Below, in pieces: positions 53,801-63,113 of a stretch of 64,000 bases of DNA. Source of the DNA: Dendrophyllia cribrosa (lineage: Eukaryota; Cnidaria; Anthozoa; Scleractinia; Dendrophylliidae); the NCBI GenBank assembly GCA_024195265.1, contig JAJLRJ010000004.1, positions 30,996,785 through 31,060,784 of the forward strand, written 5' to 3'. Position 1 is the first letter of the stretch, and each line of letters opens with the position of its first letter. The position numbers and the translations under genes were made by a program. The notes under the pieces were generated by a model. The model was not told the origin of the DNA. It searched no databases and worked only from the letters and a program-made list of their open reading frames with translations.

Positions 53801-56800
53801 GCCTCGCCTAACATCTAGCCGTTTTCTTTATTTATGCTATATGTTCGTACAGCTCACTTTGTTATAAAATGTAAGACTATAACTTGGTCCGGGTACACCC
53901 CACACTTCCCAGATTCAATCAATGCGGTTTTGTATTTTAGACGCCGTGAAGATGACTGCGATTCTCTGCTTTTCTGTAACAGCGAAAACATATACTTTCA
54001 ATATGCCATCGTTGTTCTCACATTTTTCTCTTTTAAGGCTGGAAAATTTGAGCCTCAAACAGAAAGAAGATAAAGCAGAGAAAGCTCAAAGATGGGAAAT
54101 ATGGATCATCCGAATTAGACAGCTACAAGATAAGTGTAAAGAAAAGACGAAAGACCTCAAGTCAAAGGGTGAACCACAAAACAAAAAGGATGTCGACGAA
54201 CAAATTATCTTGGCAGATGTAAGTACATGTCTGAACATGGTAATGATGATGATAATGATAATGACAATCATAATATGATGATTATGATGATGATGATGAT
54301 GTTGATGTCGTTGATGATAAAGGCGTTGATGGTGATAACGATGATGAAGATGACGATGACGATGATGTTAAAGTTAATGGTGATGATGATGATTGTGTTT
54401 GTTAATGGTAATGGTGACGCAAATTTCTAAGGTCGTCCAAAGTAAAGCTAATCTTTTGTTACTGAAAATATCTGACAATCATTAAGCATGCGAGCGAGAT
54501 GTGATTGTTATTAAGTGAGCATCATGTCCAGAGAATATAAAATTCAAACCAGAAACGAATTACAACCTTTCTAAACCTACAAATAAGTGTTAAATAAGTT
54601 CTCCCTGCGTTGCTGTAGGAATGTAAAGTGGAGCTTCAGTCAGCAAAGCCTGTTATCCAAGAAGGTCTCGATTATGGCAGACTGCTTCTGGACGATGACG
54701 TCATGGATGACGACAAAAAGGCCGATATTAAGAAAGAAGTGGATGAAGTGGAATATAACTTAGCAAAAATGGAGAAAGATAACGCTGACGAGCAGGGCAG
54801 GTAATCGTTTCATCAGTCAGTCGTTTAGTCAGTTATTTAACCATCAGCTTGTCACTAGTCGGTGAGTCATTCAGTCAGTCAGCTTGTTAGTGCGAGAATC
54901 AGTCACTCATTTACTGTCAACAATCATCCATTGAGAGTATCAGTACAGTCAGTCGGTGATTCAGTCAGCCATTCATTTACACAGTTCTAGCTCTTCGTTT
55001 GCACATTCCCACAATCAGCCAGTTCTGAAGACATTTCTCGATAGTTTTAACGATAATCATCAAGATTTCTTAAAACATTATTTATAGTCTGCTTCTAAAG
55101 GGCCAGTAATGTAGTTAGTCAGCCATTTAGTGATTCCGTCAATCAGTCAGGCCGTAAAGGATAGGAAGATTGCCAGATATTTCACTTCCATTTTTTTCCC
55201 TAAATTGTTCTAACAAGCCTTTGTGTTTGGTTGTTACAATTCGAAAAGGTTGGAAGTTCTTGCCGCCCAGTATGACACCGATAAGAAAGACAAGTTGGAG
55301 AAATGGGAAACTTGGAAAGTAAAGATCAGGTCAATCCTTGCCCTCAACCGAAGTCATTTGAACGAGCTCAAGTCAGAAGACCCTTCAACGGATCTTACCA
55401 AAGTGGAAGAGCAACTAGCAAAGGCCAAGGTAACTGATGAGGAAATAAACTAAACCTGATCGAGAAGGGCACCGTTGAAATGTTTGACAGTTTTTTTTAC
55501 ATCTTTGGCAGTCTTTTTCTTCAAATAAAGGTGGGTTCTTTCTGTTTGTACCGGAGCACAGATGACGTAAAACAAAAGGAACAAAGAGCGACAATAATAC
55601 AAATGCAAAACAAGACCAAAAATACAATACCCCACAAACAATAGAAGATAATGAGTACCGGTACACGGAGAAAGACCCTAAAGGTGTTCGTCAAGTAATA
55701 TATCAAACACGAGGAAGAGTGTTTCATCAGGATATCAATACACCGAGAAGTGGGTTGAAAAAACGAGGCGCAGCCGAGTTTTTTTTTAACCAACGTCGAG
55801 GTCTTTGGATAACTGATAAAACACTCTATCGAGTGATCATTAAATGCAGAGAAAACGAAGAAATAGGCTTAAGTAGGCAGTACCTGATCGAGAAGGGCAC
55901 CGTTAAATTGTTTCACAATTTTTAAATCTTTGGCAGTCTTGTTCTTCAAATAAAGGTGTTCGTCAAGTAATATATCAAACACGAGAAAGAGTGCTTTAGA
56001 GGATATACCGAGAAGTGGGCTGAAGAATAGAGGCGAAGCCGAGTTTTTTTTAACCAACGTCGAGGTTTTTGGATACCTGATAAAACACTCTATCGAGTGA
56101 TCATTACATGCAGAGAAAACGAAGAAATAGACTTCCACAGTAAAAATAAAATGGCCTACCCACTAACCAGCGTGAAGTTGTGTACAAATAGAAAGGATTC
56201 TGGAAGGGTTAATTTTCCATTTAATGATTTTACCACATACCATATACAATATTTATTTATTGCCGGCCTTACACCGCTGCCACTTGACAAAGTCGTTTAT
56301 TCATAGTGATTTATTCAAATTATTTCACTTGTCGAAAACGAACATTCAGATGCGGCAGGTAATGGTATGGTGTGTTTTATTGTCACTGTTGCCCTGTCAC
56401 TTACATGTCTATAAAATATAACAGTGTTTACAGCGTTTTGCAAACAGATGCTGAAAAATACAAGAATTTCCGGCCCTCTGTGATAAGCTATCAAAGTCGT
56501 TGTTGAACTGTTAGTCTTGAGGTTTATAAAGCTGGCGCTGATCACTTCTATTTTTGATTCTGTTAAACAGGATTGTCAGGACAGTTTGCAGAATTCAGAA
56601 CCGGAAATAAAGTTCGCTTTAGAATACGGTGACAATTTAGTGGATGATGATATCATCGATCCAGAAGATAAGGAAAAGATCCGAGACGATGTGGACGAGA
56701 TGGGACAAGCTTTGAAAGAACTCAAAAAGGACGCCACTGAAGAAAGGATAAGGTATTAAACTCTATTAGTATCAGGAAAAGGAAATGAAAAAGGAAAAGG

Positions 56801-59800
56801 AGGAGTTTTTCTTTGTTGCTTATTTCTACAAAGCGTTCATCTTGTGACCGAAATTGTCTTTTTATTGGGAAGTTCGCTTGAATTCTTTGCTTGTTAATAG
56901 ATGCAGTACCTATTCCTATTTGGCTGCTTTAAGTCTCTATGGTCGTCGTTTTAAGCATCATATCGCAACTATCGTCAACTTTCAATTCGCATGAAAATGA
57001 AAATGAATGTCCCAACTTAAGGTTACCGTGTACCTTCGGGGGTGTCTCCAGTATAACAGCTCTAGCGTCTTAAGATTACACTTAATATACCTAAACCCAG
57101 ATATCAAATTAAAGCTTATAGAGCTGGCTATCTAAATATGGAAACCATTTGGTGATAAAATGAATTGTCGAATTTTTTACGACGTCTAAATTCGAACGTC
57201 CGAATCAGCTTTAAAACGCTATAACTCAAAGCGATTATTGTATTTTGCTAATTTGATTTGTTCTCGGGTTTCCGGACACGAAGCGCTAAAACAACGTGTC
57301 GGCGATTTCCCATATTCAATTGCACTGAAAAGTTACAGAATATTTTCGAAAAGGGGAGAAAAAAAATTGGAGTGATCGTACGGAAATGGCTCTTGACGAA
57401 AAAGTTTTCGGAAATAAGAAATTCGCCGACACGTTTTTGTTGATTATATGTTAGCCTAGCTTCTGTCCAAATTTGAGGAAAATCGAACAAATTCCCTTTG
57501 AGTAGTAGCTCTTTTAAGTGTCCCCTACAAGCGAAAAATTAACTTTGAGAAAACGGCGCTTAGAAAAACATATCGCTTCATAAACAAACTCCGCCCACAA
57601 AAGTTATACCGTCATTTCTCGGTCAATTTTTACTATTTTTCGATAATTTTTTTTGGATGAAAGTTAATTCTGTAAACTTTATTTTGACGCCAAAAAAAAA
57701 ATTTAATACATTTTCGATCTGAAGGTACACGGTAACCTTAAAGAGGCAACGTCACGGGGATTTTGCTTCTTTTGGTCAAAACTCAACTAAAAATTTGACC
57801 AATACCCTGTTCACACCAACGGACACTAAATCTCGACCCCAGAGAGCAAATTTAAATAAACTTAACCTCTTTATTACGGACACTCCGGTGATCAGGTGAC
57901 GATAGTTTGTGTATGTAATACAATTTCCTGTTTGTGGTTACAAACAAATATGACGTTTTCAGAATTGCACTTTTATTATATAATGACAGTTGTAACATGC
58001 GTTGTAGTTCGTTTCGTTTCAAAACTGTGATTCGTATACAGTATGTAGCTAAGATGTACAATGTAGTACGTTACTGATAGACAGTGTCTCAATGCTGTAG
58101 ATTCAATTTAGATGCAATTAAAAGACGAGTGTGGACCTGTTTTTTGTTGCTGATACTAAAAACTGTTAGTGGATTCTTAAGTGACGTCATCGTGGTGACC
58201 TCTCTAATAGGTGGTTTTCATGTTACGTCATCGCCGCCATGCTGGTGGACATAAACAATAGTTCTCTCATTAGCTCCTTTTGTTCGTCCACCAGCATTTG
58301 TTTGTTTCACTATTGTTATCTATGTCTCTAGAGATTGATTGCAAACTACCTACACGGGCACCTCTCTAATACGGACACTTTGCTCTGTCCCTTCGGTGTC
58401 CGTATTAGAGAGTTTCAACTGTAATTATTTGTACTTGCCCTAAGGTTGGAACAAATATATGCCAAACAAAATCAAGAGAAAGAGCAGAAGCTTAAAAAGT
58501 GGCAGATATGGGATATTCGGATGACAGAGCGGGAAAGAAAATGTCAGGAGAAGCTTGATGATCTAAGGACCAAGGGGGAACCAGAAAACAAGCAGGAAGT
58601 TGAAGATCAGATCACCTTAGCCAAAGTGAGTTTATTTAAAATGCTTCTCAAGCCAGCTTGAAACGGCAGTAGTACGACGCTTGAAATAGGACTGATAAAC
58701 CGATATAAAGAGGTTGGGCTTTGTTTGGTAGATGAAGTGGCAACTGTTATTTGTCTGAACGCTTTGTGATAAAGTCAAATACAAACATAAGAATGCAATC
58801 CTAATAAGAGGAAATGCAAAAAGTGGCCGGTTTTAATTATTTAACAGTTAGAACGGTTTTCGTTTGGTAAAACCAAAGCCAAAGTTATCACTCTAGCCAA
58901 TTAAAACAGCCGCAGACAATCCAATGAAGCAATCACAACTCCAAGCAAATTCATGAAGCGGGCGACAAGCGCCGAAAACAGGTGCGAACACATTACAATT
59001 AGTTTTCATTTTACTTCTAATTGGTTGAAAATGTGGCGCAAGATTTCTTAGCCAATCCCAAGCCGCAGCAATGCAAAACCGACGCAATCGCGACACTACC
59101 TAACTTTCGACACTCAATTGAAATCTGGTCTTAGCTGATACTTATTCTAAGCCGGGTGTGCAATTTATCACTTGTAGGAATTTCAAGAAGAGTTGGAGTC
59201 AGCAAAACCGGAAATTTTGGAGGGTCTTGAATATGGCTCGGTACTTGTGAAAGATGATCAGATAGACGAAGAGAACAAGGCAGACATCAAGCGAAAAATA
59301 CGAAGGCTTGAGGAAGACCTGGAAAAATTGGAGGAGGCCAGAGATGAAGAGCAGAACAGGTAGATTAATGGTTTGTGTGAAATTTTAAAAGCATGTTGTG
59401 TTGTCGAAAGAGGAACATTTTAGCGCAATTTATTGGAAGCGTATATGACATCTGCGCTTTCATTGATTTCCACTTTAGGTATATCACACTGGTGTTAACA
59501 TGTGATCTTTTTTTCCTACATGTACGTTTGAGTATTTTCAGTATTTTCCTCTTAATATATTTTACAAAATTTATTTGTAGCCAGTTGTGTCATCTATGCT
59601 AATGCGTGGTAATGATGGAGAAACGCAACCAATGATCCTCCTATTCAGTGAAATGTATCTACATTGGTAGGCCAGAATTTAAAATCAGTGAAAACCTTTC
59701 GTCTATCCTTAAAAATACTATTGCACAATGATCTCTCTCGAACAGACTGGAAAATCAGCTTAAACTTCATGAGGCAAAAATCAAAAAGCAAAGGCTGCAG

Positions 59801-62800
59801 AAATGGGAGGATTGGGTCGCTCGCATCAAAGAGTTGATGGGCAATAATGAAAAAAGACTGGCAGATTTGAAATCCAAAGGTGACCCGAAGGACAAAAAGG
59901 AGGTGGAGGAGCAAATCATCCTAAACAACGTAAGATTTTAGATTTGTCTCCTATTACGTCTTAAATTTTTCAGGCGTTCTGATTCTCGTCCTCATAATTA
60001 ACTTACCTAAAGGTCAACTAAGTGGAAGAAGTTTCCTTCTCGAACTTGCTTATAATTCATTTCGTTTAAGCAAAGAAAATCATAAACATGACAGTGGTTT
60101 GGAAACCCGGTCTTAACCCTGTAACTCCCAAGAGTGCCAAATATCAAAATTCAAGATAAATCCCAAATTTCATTTTGTAAAATATCAAAAAACAAATGGT
60201 ACCATGCAAAAGTACTGCCGAAGAGATTTCATATGAATGGTCACACAATAGGATTTCTTCCACAGACTCAAAAGTTAGAGCTATACCACATGTCTCCATA
60301 ATTGACTCTGGGAGTGAAAAGGTTAATTCATAGGTTTTGGGGATTTCATTCCTTCGTTTTCTATGTATTAAATGATCAGTTTGAGAAGATCAGTCACACA
60401 TGAGAGAGAGACACACTGACAGGGTGTTTTATAAAGACTTTCAAACCTCGAATTTCCCTACACGTCTGGTTTTTTTTTAACTCTTCTTGGTGTTGGAAAT
60501 CCTGATGAAACACGCTCTCTCTCATCCTTAATATACTAATTAAGACATCCCAATTGTTGTTGCTTGGTTATCGCGTACACAGATAACCGACTTGACAAAG
60601 ATATCATCCAGTTATTTTGAGATCAGCAAGCAGTGAAAGAGATTGGTCATAAATTACCTTCACAAGTAGATCCAGAGAGATTTGGGATCGGCATCAGGCA
60701 CTGCTTTAGAATCTTTCGACAGCGCGGGGACCTTATCTGGAACAAGAGCAGCATTGAAAATGGTGGCCGACTGGCTGGGCGAATTTGTAGTCGTTCTTGG
60801 CCCGCTTCCCCGTTCAACGTTTCTTAACATTAATCTTGTCATCTTACCAAAACCGCAGATTAATGCCGGTGTTATGGCCATTTGGCTGTCTTTAAGGTTT
60901 TATTTAAGTAATTCTGAGACCAGTTTGCATTGACTAAAACCTCATACAGTATCACCAGAAACCCATAAGTGGGTTGAAACGTGCAACTGTCTCTTGTACG
61001 CTTCAAAACAAGCTTTCGATTATTCAATTTGCTAAGAAGTTGTTACAGCCATATTTAGAATATCAAGATAAAAATATTAACTAATCAATTCGCTAGAACA
61101 ACTTGCTTCCAATCTGGAGGGACCGAGGGGTTTCCAAATATGGTACTAAGAAAAAAATGAATATTCGGAAGCTGTGAATGCGCGTTACACGTTTCACAAC
61201 CCACTTATGGGTTTCTGGTATCACATGTTGTATTTTCTTTTAAAGTAGTGGCTCAAAAGGTTCTGTAGCATCTTTGTTTATTGTAAATGGTTTGAACCCA
61301 GGAATAATTCTGTAGTCTGTCGAGTGTGATCATCCGGGTAGTGTAGTTCTAAAAATAATTGTTGTTATTGACGTTTCGATAACTTGAGGCGAAGTCGTCT
61401 TCAGATTCATTCACCTTCAGAGTTTACTTGTCCATTCAATGTTGTTTTTTGTAGGAGTGTAAAAATCAACTTCAGGCATCGAAGCCCGAGATAAGTGACG
61501 GCTTTGCATACGGATTGCAGCTGTTAGAAGATGACACCATTGAAGACGGTAGCAAAGCGAATGTCAGGCAGGACCTAAATCAGCTGCGAGAAGAATTGTC
61601 GAGACTTGAAGAAGCTAATGCTGATAACGAACGCAGGTGAACGCCATTTTCAACTTGTCCCCTTCACTCGTTCAGTGAGCGGCCGAAATTAGAACCAAGG
61701 TACATCCTAAACTGCCTTGATCTTCAAGAAAGAGAAGCAGGACCCTCGGAAAGTACTGCTGAAGAGGTTTAATTTAAATGGGCACACCGTTAAAAAAAAT
61801 TCACGGACTTCAAAGTTACGACCACACCACCATGCGGAACGTTTGACCCTCCCCCCCCCCCCCCCCCCCCGGGGGGACTCTGCATATTTTTGGTTGGGGT
61901 GTGCCGCTGGAACTCTGAAACCCTTACCCTATACCAGACCATGTTCAGCTGATTTTGCAACCCTATACTTAGCTAAACACCGAAAATCCCTACCCTATCA
62001 CAGACTTGCTATTTTTAGAACTGTATCACTATTAGTGTTTTTAATGGGAAACCATCTGTCAACAATGTTGCCACGATGATTTTATTTCCGTTCAGGGAAG
62101 GCTGTTCGTCTTCCGAGTTTCTATTTCTATTCTACACTTAATTCTTCATACCACTGATCAGTTTCCCGGCAAATGCTACCCTTGGCTAGACCAAAACTCT
62201 CTGATTTCTACACCCTCTCCTAGACTAAACTGCTTGAAAACCATACCTTTCACAGCGGCACATACCCATATAGCTTATATATGATAATGCCCCCCCCCCC
62301 CCCCCCCCCCCTTCCAAATCCTGGGGGTGACAGGGTATTTCTGAAGGCGCGGAGTACAAGTGCTTTAAGCACTTGACTTTCGACCGATAGACTCCTAATA
62401 AAAAGCAACTGTAGACATGATACTTTGTTCCATTTTGCCCGTCTCCAAACAGGAAAGCCTCACAAAATGCTGAGTGTTACCCCGGATGTCACAGACACCC
62501 GAGTATAGCGCCAGTCCACTTGAACCTTCCAGAACTACTGCATAGGGTTGGAGCAGACGTCACCTATTCTAAACGACTTTTTGCTCAATGCAATTTTCTA
62601 TTTTCATGCGTCTGCTCGTATTTTTAGCAAAAAAAGAAACCTATGTTCTTGAAAACATACATGAATTAAAGCTCTATTAAGGGGCTAAAAATGGCACCCA
62701 ACAGTGACATTTTTTTTTAAATACACCAGTTGCTGCAAGTCAGTGTGCCTCAATTTCTTTGTTTTATGTCTGTAGACTGCAAGATCGTTTGGAAGCAGTG

Positions 62801-63081
62801 GACGAGGAAACGGGACTTATGGAAGATTGGCGTGAGAAATACGACATCCTGAAGTCTGGCATGGATGCCGCTGACGAAAAAGTCGCGGAAGGAGAGAAGG
62901 CGAAGAGCCACGAAGAGATAGAGAATTGCTACGGAATGCTCAAGGTGAGGTTTGGTTTTCCAAATGTCTCCCTTCTTCCCGTGGTCGGTTTCATAAATGA
63001 GCTTTACAATATAATTACAATGTAATTGTAATTGTAGTTATGTAAATAATGTATTGCTTAAAATAAAGTTGTAAAAAAAAT

Positions 63082-63113
<32 letters not shown>

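Noticed and set aside
57248..57490. 80-codon minus-strand frame
   Set aside because: It lies inside the 721-bp TIR element, has overlapping open frames on the other strand and no domain.
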